Shown piece after piece: positions 8,391 through 16,540 of a stretch of 64,000 bases of DNA. The notes beneath the pieces were generated by a model, which saw nothing but the letters and a program-made list of their open reading frames with translations, did not search any database and was not told the DNA's origin. The stretch spans positions 36,218 to 100,217 of the forward strand of contig CANJRA010000008.1 in NCBI GenBank assembly GCA_947476625.1, in the 5' to 3' direction. The stretch's first letter is position 1. Each line of letters begins with the position of its first letter. The stretch comes from Fidelibacterota bacterium (GTDB taxonomy: Bacteria; Pseudomonadota; Alphaproteobacteria; Rhodospirillales; Rhodospirillaceae). The position numbers and the translations under genes are program-made.

Positions 8391-8897
8391 ATGAACGACC
8401 TGCCTACCGATCTTGTCGACTTGGCGAAAGAAGTTCTGGATGCCGCCAAGGCGCAGAAGAAGCGCATCGTCACGGCCGAATCCTGCACCGGCGGACTGCT
8501 GGGCGGATGCCTGACCTCAAGCGCAGGATCATCCGAGGTGATGGATTGCGGCTTTATCACCTACTCCAATGAATCCAAGTCGCGCCTGCTGGGAGTGCCG
8601 CGTGATGCCATCGAAAGCTTCGGCGCTGTCAGCGACCTCGTTGCGTCGGCCATGGCTGAAGGCGCGCTCGCCCAAACCGATGCTGACTTGGCGGTCTCCA
8701 TTACCGGCATCGCCGGCCCCGGTGGCGGCACAAAGGATAACCCTGTCGGTCTGGTTTATATGGCGATCGCTCAAACTGATCGCGACGCTTTGGTCAAACG
8801 CTACATCTTCGCCGGTACGCGCAGCGACATTCGCCGCGCAGCGGTCGGCGCGGCGATGGAATTGCTGCTAGGAAGCCTGAAAGAAAACGTGGCCTAG
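8391..8897 (+). CDS. pncC: CinA C-terminal family nicotinamide-nucleotide amidohydrolase
   Basis: Stand-alone CinA C-terminal domain, 168 residues, predicted to deamidate nicotinamide mononucleotide in the pyridine nucleotide salvage cycle. Key segments are visible: VTAESCTGGLLGG (about 24-36, with the catalytic serine), FITYSNESKSRLLGV, GAVSDLVASAMAEGA, and SITGIAGPGGGTKDNPVGLVY. The N-terminal molybdopterin-binding-like domain of full CinA is absent, as in most proteobacterial copies. The gene's TAG stop shares the tetranucleotide CTAG with the stop of the converging small cysteine-rich gene. Confidence 0.93.
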   Translation: MNDLPTDLVDLAKEVLDAAKAQKKRIVTAESCTGGLLGGCLTSSAGSSEVMDCGFITYSNESKSRLLGVPRDAIESFGAVSDLVASAMAEGALAQTDADLAVSITGIAGPGGGTKDNPVGLVYMAIAQTDRDALVKRYIFAGTRSDIRRAAVGAAMELLLGSLKENVA

Positions 8898-9118
8898 CTT
8901 GCCGCCGCGAGGTGCACGCTTTTTGCACAATGCGAACAGCAATACAGATTGCCATTCGATTCTATCCCGTGTCCGATCATCTTGCAGCCGCAGTGCGTGC
9001 AACACGGCGCTAATGCCGCAATGGCGCATTCGAAACTGTCGTAGGTATGTGTCTCACCACCCATAATGACTTCGAAGCTGTTCTTATAATCGTTCCCGCA
9101 TTTCTCGCATTTTGCCAT
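8894..9118 (-). CDS. Small cysteine-rich zinc-binding (metallothionein-like) protein
   Basis: A 74-residue protein with nine cysteines in paired motifs: CEKC near the N-terminus, FEC, CCTHCGC and CCSHC, plus nearby histidines. It closely resembles a family of short bacterial proteins annotated as metallothionein-like or zinc-ribbon proteins, which share the ..FECAIxALAPxCxHCGC..GHG..CCxHC layout. Metal binding is near certain; the function (storage, sensing or structure) is unknown. The start at 9118 is chosen over the in-frame ATG at 9136 because a strong AAGGAGG lies 5 nt before it, inside the longer frame. It converges on pncC with overlapping stop codons and has its own promoter region of about 50 nt downstream of ratA. 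Confidence 0.8.
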   Translation of the reverse strand: MAKCEKCGNDYKNSFEVIMGGETHTYDSFECAIAALAPCCTHCGCKMIGHGIESNGNLYCCSHCAKSVHLAAAS

Positions 9119-9170
9119 GACCGCCTCCTTATCCACGTAAGGAAAACGTCAGGCGAACGACGGAGTTCCG

Positions 9171-9614
9171 TTATGCCTTAACTGGCCCGTACAACTTAGC
9201 GGCGCGGATTTCAAACGCCGATACCATACGATGCACGGCTTCTTCAAAAAGTACGCCGATTAACGCCTGCAGAAGCTTAGATTTGAACTCGAATGAGAGA
9301 TAAAACGAAACCTCTGTCCCGTTAGGTGCAGACGCAAATTTCCATTCATTGGTGAGATGTGCGAAAGGGCCGTCCAGATACTCGACGGTAATCGCTGTCA
9401 TCGGAACGAGCGTTACGCGCGATTTGAATTTCTCACGCACCATTTTGAATCCCACCGCGAGATCCGCAATGAACGTCGTCGGCGATACGCGCTGCGTAAT
9501 GCGGCAAGCCACACACCACGGCAAGAATTCCGGATAGCGCTCAACATCGGCCACCACGGCGTAGACCTGCTCCAGCGTATAGGGCAACAGCCGGGTTTCG
9601 CGATGCTCAGGCAT
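9171..9614 (-). CDS. ratA: Type II toxin RatA / COQ10-like START-domain protein
   Basis: A 147-residue single-domain protein of the polyketide cyclase/START superfamily. The N-terminal pattern HRETRLLPYTLEQVYAVVAD, then ERYPEFLPWC, is diagnostic for the RatA/COQ10 group. In E. coli the relative is called RatA and was reported to interfere with ribosome subunit joining. In mitochondria COQ10 binds ubiquinone, and a quinone-related role is more likely in alphaproteobacteria. It follows lipA by 8 nt and ends the lpdA-lipA-ratA stretch, an arrangement typical for this class. Confidence 0.9.
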   Translation of the reverse strand: MPEHRETRLLPYTLEQVYAVVADVERYPEFLPWCVACRITQRVSPTTFIADLAVGFKMVREKFKSRVTLVPMTAITVEYLDGPFAHLTNEWKFASAPNGTEVSFYLSFEFKSKLLQALIGVLFEEAVHRMVSAFEIRAAKLYGPVKA

Positions 9615-9622
9615 GGCGGCGG

Positions 9623-10543
9623 TTAAACAGCGGCGAGCTGTTTGTCGCGCGCCGCACGCAGCTGCGCGAAATCTGAATCGGCATGGTGCGACGAGCGCGT
9701 GAGCGGGCTCGCTGACACCATCAAAAAGCCCTTGGCGCGCGCGATACGCTCATATTCGCCGAACTCTTCCGGCGTCACAAAACGTTCAACCGCTGCATGA
9801 CGTGGGGTTGGCTGCAGGTATTGGCCGATGGTGATAAAATCAACATCGGCGGCGCGCATGTCGTCCATGACCTGCAGCACTTCTTCCTTCATTTCGCCCA
9901 ACCCAACCATAATGCCGGACTTGGTGAACATGGAGGGGTCGAGCTCCTTCACACGCTCTAACAACCGTAAGCTGGTGTAATAGCGGGCGCTGGCGCGGAT
10001 TTTGCGATAGAGGCGCGGCACAGTCTCGAGGTTGTGGTTGTAGACATCGGGCTTGGCAGCGGCAACAAGATCGACCATGCCCATTTTTTTACGAAAGTCC
10101 GGGGTCAGCACTTCGATCGTCGTGTTCGGATTGGCCGCTCGCACGGCTTGGATCACCGCCACCCAATGATGTGCGCCGCCATCTTCCATGTCGTCGCGAT
10201 CGACCGATGTCAGGACGACGTGACGCAGGCCTAAATTCTTGACTGCTTCCGCGACGTGCTGCGGTTCTTCGGCGTCGACCGGACCCGGCTTGCCGGTTTT
10301 GACATTGCAGAAGGCGCACGCACGCGTGCAAATGTCGCCCAGGATCATCATGGTCGCATGCTTATGCGCCCAGCACTCGCCGATATTGGGGCACCCCGCT
10401 TCTTCGCAAACCGTATGGAGCTTGAGGTCGCGCATCAGTCGCCGGGTTTCATGATACTCCGGCGACGTGGGCGCCTTGACCCGGAGCCAGGCAGGCTTGG
10501 GTTGGCGCGGCGGATTGTTTTTAAGCGCTTCGATATTGCTCAT
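9623..10543 (-). CDS. lipA: Lipoyl synthase
   Basis: Radical SAM enzyme that inserts two sulfurs into octanoyl groups on carrier proteins to form lipoyl. The 306 residues contain both iron-sulfur cluster sites. The auxiliary cluster uses Cys46, Cys51 and Cys57 ([12 protein letters not shown]). The SAM cluster uses Cys72, Cys76 and Cys79 (CTRACAFC). The C-terminal serine that binds the auxiliary cluster lies in the [10 protein letters not shown] segment. Its placement beside the pyruvate dehydrogenase genes fits: both PdhB and PdhC here carry lipoyl domains that need this modification. Confidence 0.97.
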   Translation of the reverse strand: MSNIEALKNNPPRQPKPAWLRVKAPTSPEYHETRRLMRDLKLHTVCEEAGCPNIGECWAHKHATMMILGDICTRACAFCNVKTGKPGPVDAEEPQHVAEAVKNLGLRHVVLTSVDRDDMEDGGAHHWVAVIQAVRAANPNTTIEVLTPDFRKKMGMVDLVAAAKPDVYNHNLETVPRLYRKIRASARYYTSLRLLERVKELDPSMFTKSGIMVGLGEMKEEVLQVMDDMRAADVDFITIGQYLQPTPRHAAVERFVTPEEFGEYERIARAKGFLMVSASPLTRSSHHADSDFAQLRAARDKQLAAV

Positions 10544-10589
10544 GGCTCGAAAAATAAGGTCTGACTGGCGATATTACTACAATCAATTA

Positions 10590-11987
10590 TCACATATTGA
10601 TCGCTTGGCCGTAAGCGTCGAGGACGGATTCATGCATCATTTCCGACAAGGTCGGATGCGGAAATACCGTATGCATCAACTCCTGTTCGGTCGTTTCCAA
10701 GGTCTTGGCGATGGCATAACCCTGGATCATTTCAGTGACTTCCGGGCCGATCATGTGAGCGCCTAAAAGCTCCCCGGTCTTGGCGTCAAAGACGGTTTTG
10801 ACAAGACCGTTGGTGTCGCCCAGCGCAATGGCTTTGCCGTTCGCGAGGAAAGGAAAACGGCCGACCTTGACCTGGTGGCCCTTTTCCTTGGCCGCCTGCT
10901 CGGTCAGACCAACGCTAGCTATCTGCGGATGGCAGTAGGTGCAGCCGGGGATGCCAAGCACATTCAGAGGATGCGGATGCAATCCGGCAATCTTCTCGAC
11001 GCAGATCACCGCTTCGTGACCAGCCTTGTGCGCAAGCCACGGCGGTCCGCAGAGATCGCCGATGGCGTAAACACCTGGCTCTCCGGTTTCACCATAAGGT
11101 CCGATTACGACGTGCGTTTTCTCGACTTTGATCTTGGTTCCTTCAAGGCCGATGTTCTCGACATTGCCGACAATGCCGACGGCCGAGATAACGCGATCGA
11201 ATGTCAGCGTTTCGGTCTTGCCACCCTGCTCGATGGTTGCAGTAACGTCGTTGGCATTCTTCTTCAGCGCCTTCACGGCAGCTTTGGTCTTGATGACCAT
11301 GCCCTGCTTTTCAAACTGCTTATGGGCGAGGCCGGAAATCTCGACGTCTTCCACCGACAGAATACGATCAAGCACCTCGACCACCGTCACCTTGCAACCG
11401 AGCGTCTGATAGAAGCTCGCGAATTCAATGCCGATAGCGCCCGAACCGATAACCAGCAGCGTCTTCGGAAACATCTTCGGCACCATCGCGTGGCGATAGT
11501 TCCATACCAGATTGCCATCGGCTTCTAGCCCCGGCAGTTCGCGGGCCCGCGCGCCGGTCGCGAGGATAATGTTCTTGGCCGTCAGATCCGCAACGGGTTT
11601 GTTGTCCTTCGTGATCGCAAGCTTGCCCTTGCCGGCCAGCTTGGCGTGACCTTCAAACACCGTCACTTTGTTTTTCTTCATCAGGTGTTTGACACCGCCG
11701 TTGAGCTGGCTTGCCACGCCGCGCGAACGTTTGATCACGGCGTCGATGTCAAAGCTGATATTATCCGCTTTCAGGCCAAATTCCTTGGCGCGGTGCATCA
11801 AATGATAAACCTCGGCCGAGCGCAGCAAGGCCTTGGTCGGGATGCAGCCCCAGTTAAGACAGATACCTCCCAACAGCTCTTTCTCAACAATGGCTGTCTT
11901 CATGCCGAGCTGAGAGGCGCGGATGGCCGCAGTATATCCGCCGGGCCCGCCACCGACGACAATGAGATCGAAGGATGTGTCTGACAT
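10590..11987 (-). CDS. lpdA: Dihydrolipoyl dehydrogenase (E3)
   Basis: FAD enzyme that reoxidises dihydrolipoyl groups and reduces NAD+. The 465-residue sequence shows the N-terminal FAD fold VVGGGPGGYTAAIRA (10-24), the redox-active disulfide Cys43-Cys48 in GGICLNWGCIPTKALL, the NAD-binding GSGAIGIEFASFY (about 183), the second FAD motif VYAIGDL (about 310), and the C-terminal catalytic HPHPT near 441. It follows pdhC by 9 nt, so this is the E3 of the pyruvate dehydrogenase complex, possibly shared with other complexes. Confidence 0.97.
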   Translation of the reverse strand: MSDTSFDLIVVGGGPGGYTAAIRASQLGMKTAIVEKELLGGICLNWGCIPTKALLRSAEVYHLMHRAKEFGLKADNISFDIDAVIKRSRGVASQLNGGVKHLMKKNKVTVFEGHAKLAGKGKLAITKDNKPVADLTAKNIILATGARARELPGLEADGNLVWNYRHAMVPKMFPKTLLVIGSGAIGIEFASFYQTLGCKVTVVEVLDRILSVEDVEISGLAHKQFEKQGMVIKTKAAVKALKKNANDVTATIEQGGKTETLTFDRVISAVGIVGNVENIGLEGTKIKVEKTHVVIGPYGETGEPGVYAIGDLCGPPWLAHKAGHEAVICVEKIAGLHPHPLNVLGIPGCTYCHPQIASVGLTEQAAKEKGHQVKVGRFPFLANGKAIALGDTNGLVKTVFDAKTGELLGAHMIGPEVTEMIQGYAIAKTLETTEQELMHTVFPHPTLSEMMHESVLDAYGQAINM

Positions 11988-11996
11988 GACGCGGCC

Positions 11997-13301
11997 CTAA
12001 ATCAGCATACGGAGCGGATTTTCGATGAGCGCCTGGAAGGCCTGCAGGAATTCCGCGCCTACGGCTCCGTCCACAACCCGGTGATCGCACGACAGCGTAC
12101 ACGTCATGACGCTGGCGACCGCAAGCGCGCCGTCTTTCACGACCGGTCGTTGATCGGCCTTACCTACCGCGAGGATACAGACCTGCGGCGGATTGATGAT
12201 GGCCGAGAATTCCTTGATGCCGAACATGCCGAGGTTGGAGATCGAAAAGCCCCCGCCCTGAAATTCTTCGGGCTTTAGCTTCTTTGCCTTGGCACGGCCC
12301 GCGAGGTCCTTCACTTCATTAGATATGGCACCTAAACCCTTTTTGTCGGCATCGCGCACGATGGGCGTGATGAGGCCTTCGGGCGTCGCTACCGCGATTG
12401 AAATATCGACCCGCTCGTAAAGTCGAATTGCCTCATCGGTCCAACTGGCATTGGCTTGCGGCACTTTGCGTAGCGCGAGCGCGCTAGCCTTAATGACGAA
12501 GTCGTTGACCGATACTTTTACGCCATCGCCCGCGCCGTCGTTAATGTCCTTGCGCAACTTGAGCAGATCATCGATGACGCAATCGATGGTGAGATAGAAG
12601 TGCGGAATAGTTGTCTTGGCTTCCAGCAGACGCTTGGCAATCATCTTGCGCATGCCGCTGTTGGGGACTTCCGTATAAGGCTGGCCGAAGTCTGATATGG
12701 CCGAAACCTGTACCGGTGCCTTGGCAGGCGTCGTGGACTTGCGGGCGCTGCCCGATGCCGCGGCTTGTTCGACATCAGCTTTGACGATGCGGCCCTTGGG
12801 ACCGCTGCCCTTCACTGCCGCGAGATCTATACCTGCATCCGTCGCAATGCGTTTGGCCAGAGGACTTGCGAATATGCGGTCGTCGGCCGATTCCCCCGTC
12901 GGAAGCACGACCGGTGCAGGAGCCGGAACTGGCGCGGGCTTGCTTTCCACTTTCGGAGCGGGCGCCGATTCCAGTTTTAGTTCAGGTTGCTTAGACGGCG
13001 CCGCCGGCGTTAAAGCGGGCGGTTTTGAAGCGGGCGGCGTTGCAGCGCTCGTCTTCTCGCCTTCTAGCAGCAACATCGCGATAGGCTGATTAACCGAGAC
13101 TTTCTCCGTGCCCGCAGGCACCAGAATCTTTCCCAGCGTGCCCTCGTCCACCGCTTCCATTTCCATGGTGGCTTTGTCGGTTTCAATTTCGGCGATGAGA
13201 TCGCCGCTTTTGATGCTGTCGCCTTCGTTCTTGAGCCACTTGGCGAGTTTCCCCTCGGTCATGGTGGGGGAAAGCGCCGGCATTAGGATTTCAATCGGCA
13301 T
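11997..13301 (-). CDS. pdhC: Pyruvate dehydrogenase complex dihydrolipoamide acetyltransferase (E2)
   Basis: Core acetyltransferase of the pyruvate dehydrogenase complex, 434 residues. Domains in order: one lipoyl domain (1-78, lipoylated Lys43 in [10 protein letters not shown]); a long alanine/proline linker (about 80-138); a peripheral subunit-binding domain (about 143-178, [29 protein letters not shown], split here by reading only its ends); a second linker; and the catalytic domain (about 205-434). The catalytic His407 and Asp411 are in CDHRVVDGA. The gene is 12 nt downstream of pdhB. Confidence 0.96.
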   Translation of the reverse strand: MPIEILMPALSPTMTEGKLAKWLKNEGDSIKSGDLIAEIETDKATMEMEAVDEGTLGKILVPAGTEKVSVNQPIAMLLLEGEKTSAATPPASKPPALTPAAPSKQPELKLESAPAPKVESKPAPVPAPAPVVLPTGESADDRIFASPLAKRIATDAGIDLAAVKGSGPKGRIVKADVEQAAASGSARKSTTPAKAPVQVSAISDFGQPYTEVPNSGMRKMIAKRLLEAKTTIPHFYLTIDCVIDDLLKLRKDINDGAGDGVKVSVNDFVIKASALALRKVPQANASWTDEAIRLYERVDISIAVATPEGLITPIVRDADKKGLGAISNEVKDLAGRAKAKKLKPEEFQGGGFSISNLGMFGIKEFSAIINPPQVCILAVGKADQRPVVKDGALAVASVMTCTLSCDHRVVDGAVGAEFLQAFQALIENPLRMLI

Positions 13302-13313
13302 GGAGTGCTTCCT

Positions 13314-14663
13314 TTACCGGTAACACACGGCTTTGGCCGCATCGATGATGTCTTGCACCTGCGGCAAGGCCATCGTTTCGAGGTTGGCCGCATAAGGCAT
13401 CGGCACATCCTTGCCCGATACGCGCGCGACCGGCGCATCGAGATAATCGAAGCCTTGTTCCATAACCACGGCGGCAATTTCAGAGCCGATACCGGACGTC
13501 GCCCAGCCTTCTTCGCATGTCACGAGACGGTTGGTTTTTTGCAGCGAGGTCAGGATCGTTGCCGTATCCATCGGGCGAATGGTGCGTAGGTTAATGACTT
13601 CGGCGTCGATGCCTTCTTGCGCAAGTTTCTCGGCGGCCTTCAGCGCCTTGCTGACCATGATCGAGAACGCGACAATCGTGACGTCCTTGCCGGGACGCTC
13701 AATTTTCGCTTGGCCAATGGGCAGCACGAAATCAGCGGCATCCGGGACGGGAAAGCTCTGACCGTAGAGAATTTCGTTTTCCAGGAAGATCACGGGGTTG
13801 GGATCACGAATGGCCGCTTTCATGAGGCCTTTCGCATCCGCCGCCGACCACGGCGCGACGACTTTCAATCCCGGGATATGCGCATACCAGCTCGCATAAC
13901 ATTGCGAATGCTGCGCACCGACACGTGCGGCCGCACCGTTCGGACCACGGAACACAATCGGACATCCCATCTGGCCGCCGGACATATACAGCGTCTTGGC
14001 TGCCGAGTTGATGATGTGATCCACGGCCTGCATAGCAAAGTTAAAGGTCATGAACTCGACAATCGGCCGCAGACCGCCGAAGGCCGCGCCGACGCCGAGG
14101 CCGGCGAACCCATGCTCGGTGATCGGCGTATCGACAACACGCTTTGCGCCGAATTCATCCAACAAACCTTGGCTGATCTTATAGGCGCCTTGGTACTGGC
14201 CGACTTCTTCGCCCATCAAAAAAACATTAGGGTCGCGGCGCATTTCTTCCGCCATCGCATCGCGTAGGGCTTCACGTACGGTCTGGGTTTTCCAGGTTGA
14301 ATATTGCGCTTCTCCGGCACTTTCCGCCGCTTTTGGCGGCGGCGGGGCTGCCGCCGCTGGCGCTTTAGCAGCTGCAGCAGGCGCTGCTTTAGCAACCGCA
14401 GGCGCATCCGAAGCCTTCTCGCCTTCTGCCAATAACGTTGCAATCGGTTGGTTGACCGGCACGGCCTCGGTTCCAGCTGCCACAAGCAGCTTGCCGATAC
14501 GGCCCTCATCCGCCGCTTCCAGTTCCATGGTGGCTTTGTCGGTTTCTATTTCGGCGAGCACTGTACCGCTGGAAACCCGATCGCCTTCCTTCACAAGCCA
14601 CTTGGCGAGCTTGCCTTCCGTCATTGTCGGCGACAATGCGGGCATCAGAATGTCGATGGCCAT
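13314..14663 (-). CDS. pdhB: Pyruvate dehydrogenase E1 beta subunit with N-terminal lipoyl domain
   Basis: Beta subunit of the thiamine-dependent E1 component, 449 residues. An N-terminal lipoyl domain (1-78, Lys43 in [10 protein letters not shown]) and an alanine-rich linker (about 82-117) precede the transketolase-like beta domain (about 122-449; [46 protein letters not shown]). The lipoyl fusion to E1 beta is a known alphaproteobacterial trait, so it is not an error. The two lipoyl domains of PdhB and PdhC are nearly the same over their first 20 residues, pointing to duplication. Gaps to pdhA and pdhC are 13 and 12 nt. Confidence 0.97.
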   Translation of the reverse strand: MAIDILMPALSPTMTEGKLAKWLVKEGDRVSSGTVLAEIETDKATMELEAADEGRIGKLLVAAGTEAVPVNQPIATLLAEGEKASDAPAVAKAAPAAAAKAPAAAAPPPPKAAESAGEAQYSTWKTQTVREALRDAMAEEMRRDPNVFLMGEEVGQYQGAYKISQGLLDEFGAKRVVDTPITEHGFAGLGVGAAFGGLRPIVEFMTFNFAMQAVDHIINSAAKTLYMSGGQMGCPIVFRGPNGAAARVGAQHSQCYASWYAHIPGLKVVAPWSAADAKGLMKAAIRDPNPVIFLENEILYGQSFPVPDAADFVLPIGQAKIERPGKDVTIVAFSIMVSKALKAAEKLAQEGIDAEVINLRTIRPMDTATILTSLQKTNRLVTCEEGWATSGIGSEIAAVVMEQGFDYLDAPVARVSGKDVPMPYAANLETMALPQVQDIIDAAKAVCYR

Positions 14664-14676
14664 GATCCTGCTCCCC

Positions 14677-15684
14677 TTACGCCGCTACCACAATGTCGGT
14701 CCAAAGTTCCGCTGGATCGGGCTCGGGGCTTTTCTGGGCGAATTCCGCAGAGGCCATGACAACGTCTTTGACGTCCTTGTCGATGGCTTTGAAGCCTTCG
14801 TCGTCCAGCGCTTTCATGTTGAGCAGCGTATGGCGCAAGTTGTCGATCGGGTCATGCTCGGCCCGCATTTTTTGAAGCTCTTCCTTGGTGCGGTATTTCG
14901 CCGGATCGGACATCGAATGTCCGCGGTAGCGATATGTCTGGGCTTCCATCAGCACAGGCCCCTTGCCCGCACGAATGTAGTCGGTCGCTTCCAGACCGGC
15001 TTCACGCACGGCCACGACATCCATGCCGTCGACCGTCATCGACTTGACGTTATAGGGCTGGCCGCGGCTCGCGAGGTCAGTGGACGCCGAGGAACGTTCG
15101 ACCGAGGTGCCCATGCCGTACTTGTTGTTTTCGATGACATAAAGCACCGGCAAATCCCATAGCGACGCCATATTGAGGGACTCATAGACCTGTCCCTGAT
15201 TGAAAGCGCCGTCACCCATGTAGGCCATGGCGATGCCGCCGTCGTTTTTGTATTTGTGCGCGAACGCTAAACCGGTGCCGATGGGAACTTGCGCACCGAC
15301 GATACCGTGACCGCCGTAGAAGCCTTTTTCGCGGCTGAACATATGCATCGAGCCGCCCTTGCCTTTGGAATACCCCGTGGCGCGGCCAGTCAATTCAGCC
15401 ATGACGCCGTTCGCCTCCATCCCGCATGCGAGCATATGCCCGTGATCGCGGTAACTGGTGACGACGCTGTCGCCCGGTCGGGCGCAGGCTTGCAGACCGA
15501 CGACCACGGCTTCCTGGCCGATATACAAATGGCAGAACCCGCCGATCAGACCCATGCCGTACAACTGTCCCGCGCGCTCTTCAAAGCGGCGGATCAACAA
15601 CATGTCCTTATAGAATTTGATGAGTTCTGCGGTGGTGGGCGCATTGCCCGCTCCGGACTTTGCCGGTGCTTTTTTTGTCGCCAT
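14677..15684 (-). CDS. pdhA: Pyruvate dehydrogenase E1 alpha subunit
   Basis: Alpha subunit of the E1 component, which decarboxylates pyruvate. The 335-residue product has the thiamine diphosphate motif [15 protein letters not shown]... ending ENN (about 160-190), the conserved [12 protein letters not shown] and GKGGSMHMF segments, and the phosphorylation-loop-like [12 protein letters not shown] start at 15726 is possible in frame, but the ATG at 15684 has a GGGAGA ribosome site 7 nt upstream and begins at the usual place (MATKK). First gene of the pdhA-pdhB-pdhC-lpdA run. The 269-nt gap to ftsB upstream is AT-rich and probably holds its promoter. Confidence 0.97.
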   Translation of the reverse strand: MATKKAPAKSGAGNAPTTAELIKFYKDMLLIRRFEERAGQLYGMGLIGGFCHLYIGQEAVVVGLQACARPGDSVVTSYRDHGHMLACGMEANGVMAELTGRATGYSKGKGGSMHMFSREKGFYGGHGIVGAQVPIGTGLAFAHKYKNDGGIAMAYMGDGAFNQGQVYESLNMASLWDLPVLYVIENNKYGMGTSVERSSASTDLASRGQPYNVKSMTVDGMDVVAVREAGLEATDYIRAGKGPVLMEAQTYRYRGHSMSDPAKYRTKEELQKMRAEHDPIDNLRHTLLNMKALDDEGFKAIDKDVKDVVMASAEFAQKSPEPDPAELWTDIVVAA

Positions 15685-15953
15685 GACATATCTCCCAATA
15701 GACCCACGAAACGATATTGCCCGCACTTTCGAGGTGGCAAGCTAAACAACGGTTAAGTTATTGGAATTCAATGAAAATTGATGATGCGCTGCGGTAAGCC
15801 GCCAAATAATTGCGTAAAAGCGACAGCTTGCGATCTTTTTTTGCGCAAGCCAGACCCAACTAATACGTCAATTTAATATCTAGCTATGTTTATATGCGAA
15901 TCGCGCGACCGCAATTACATAGCATGATATTTATAGACGTGAGGAGCCGCCGG

Positions 15954-16271
15954 TTACGGCGCGGCGGTGGGGACAATGAGTTCGTCGGGGTGCACGGCGC
16001 CCAGCATCAGGCGGGCGCGCTCTTCGAGCATGTCGCGATCAAGGCTCGCCGGACGCAGCAATGAGACGCGGTGTTCGAGCGCTTGCTTCTCAGCAGCAAC
16101 CGCTTCCATCTCGTAGTCTGTCTTTTCGATTTCATAGCGCAGGTTCCACCAGGCAAGCAGTCCGCGATCGCCCTGGACGGCGTGATAGGAAAAATACGCC
16201 ATCAATGCGGCTCCCATGAGAGGGCCGATGACCTGACGTGCCTTCCGGCTGATGTCCCGCTTATTCACCAT
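15954..16271 (-). CDS. ftsB: FtsB/DivIC-type septum formation initiator
   Basis: Small bitopic division protein, 105 residues: a short basic N-terminus, one transmembrane segment (about 13-30), then a coiled coil (about 42-70) and the conserved LDRDMLEERARLMLGAVHPDELIV end, which is typical of the alphaproteobacterial FtsB group. It should sit in the divisome with FtsL and FtsQ. The position between eno and pdhA is conserved in the class, though here eno is separated from it by two molybdoenzyme genes. A run of five GANTC sites lies upstream, suggesting control by adenine methylation (inference). Confidence 0.88.
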   Translation of the reverse strand: MVNKRDISRKARQVIGPLMGAALMAYFSYHAVQGDRGLLAWWNLRYEIEKTDYEMEAVAAEKQALEHRVSLLRPASLDRDMLEERARLMLGAVHPDELIVPTAAP

Positions 16272-16322
16272 GACGATTTATGCTCTCGCTGATTTCATGG
16301 CCACGCTTATAACGCCGCTAAG

Positions 16323-16432
16323 GAATCACGCACGAGTCACGCGGTCAAGATCGACGAGTCGATCCCGTTCATTTTTTCGCTGAGGGCGCGCAAAGTGTGG
16401 CAGATATGACTCACCGCAGCCCACCAAGACTC
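16323..16432. promoter_or_regulatory. Cluster of five GANTC (CcrM-type) sites upstream of ftsB
   Basis: GANTC occurs at 16323, 16334, 16356, 16408 and 16428, five times within 110 bp. About one per 256 bp is expected by chance in even-composition DNA. GANTC is the target of the cell-cycle methyltransferase CcrM in alphaproteobacteria, and promoters of division genes in Caulobacter respond to its methylation state. The cluster ends about 50 nt before the ftsB start codon. The sites are seen directly; the regulatory role is inferred. Confidence 0.45.
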
Positions 16433-16482
16433 GCAAAGGTTGCAGACTTGAGCGCGGATACCGCGCCCGCTCCGCAATCACC

Positions 16483-16518
16483 AAAAAAAACGGCGCGGTG
16501 TGCATGCCGCGCCGTTTT
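16483..16518 (-). terminator. Rho-independent terminator after iorB
   Basis: A 12-bp perfect stem, AAAACGGCGCGG / CCGCGCCGTTTT, with an 8-nt loop. On the minus strand it is followed by eight T residues, 20 nt after the iorB stop codon. It isolates the ior genes from ftsB. Confidence 0.9.
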
Positions 16519-16540
16519 CAATTTTTGAAATGTGAGTCTT

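Noticed and set aside
15826..15850. Inverted repeat GCTTGCG...CGCAAGC between ftsB and pdhA as a terminator
   Set aside because: The run of T residues is in the loop, not after the stem, on either strand; no support for termination. It may be a chance repeat or an operator.
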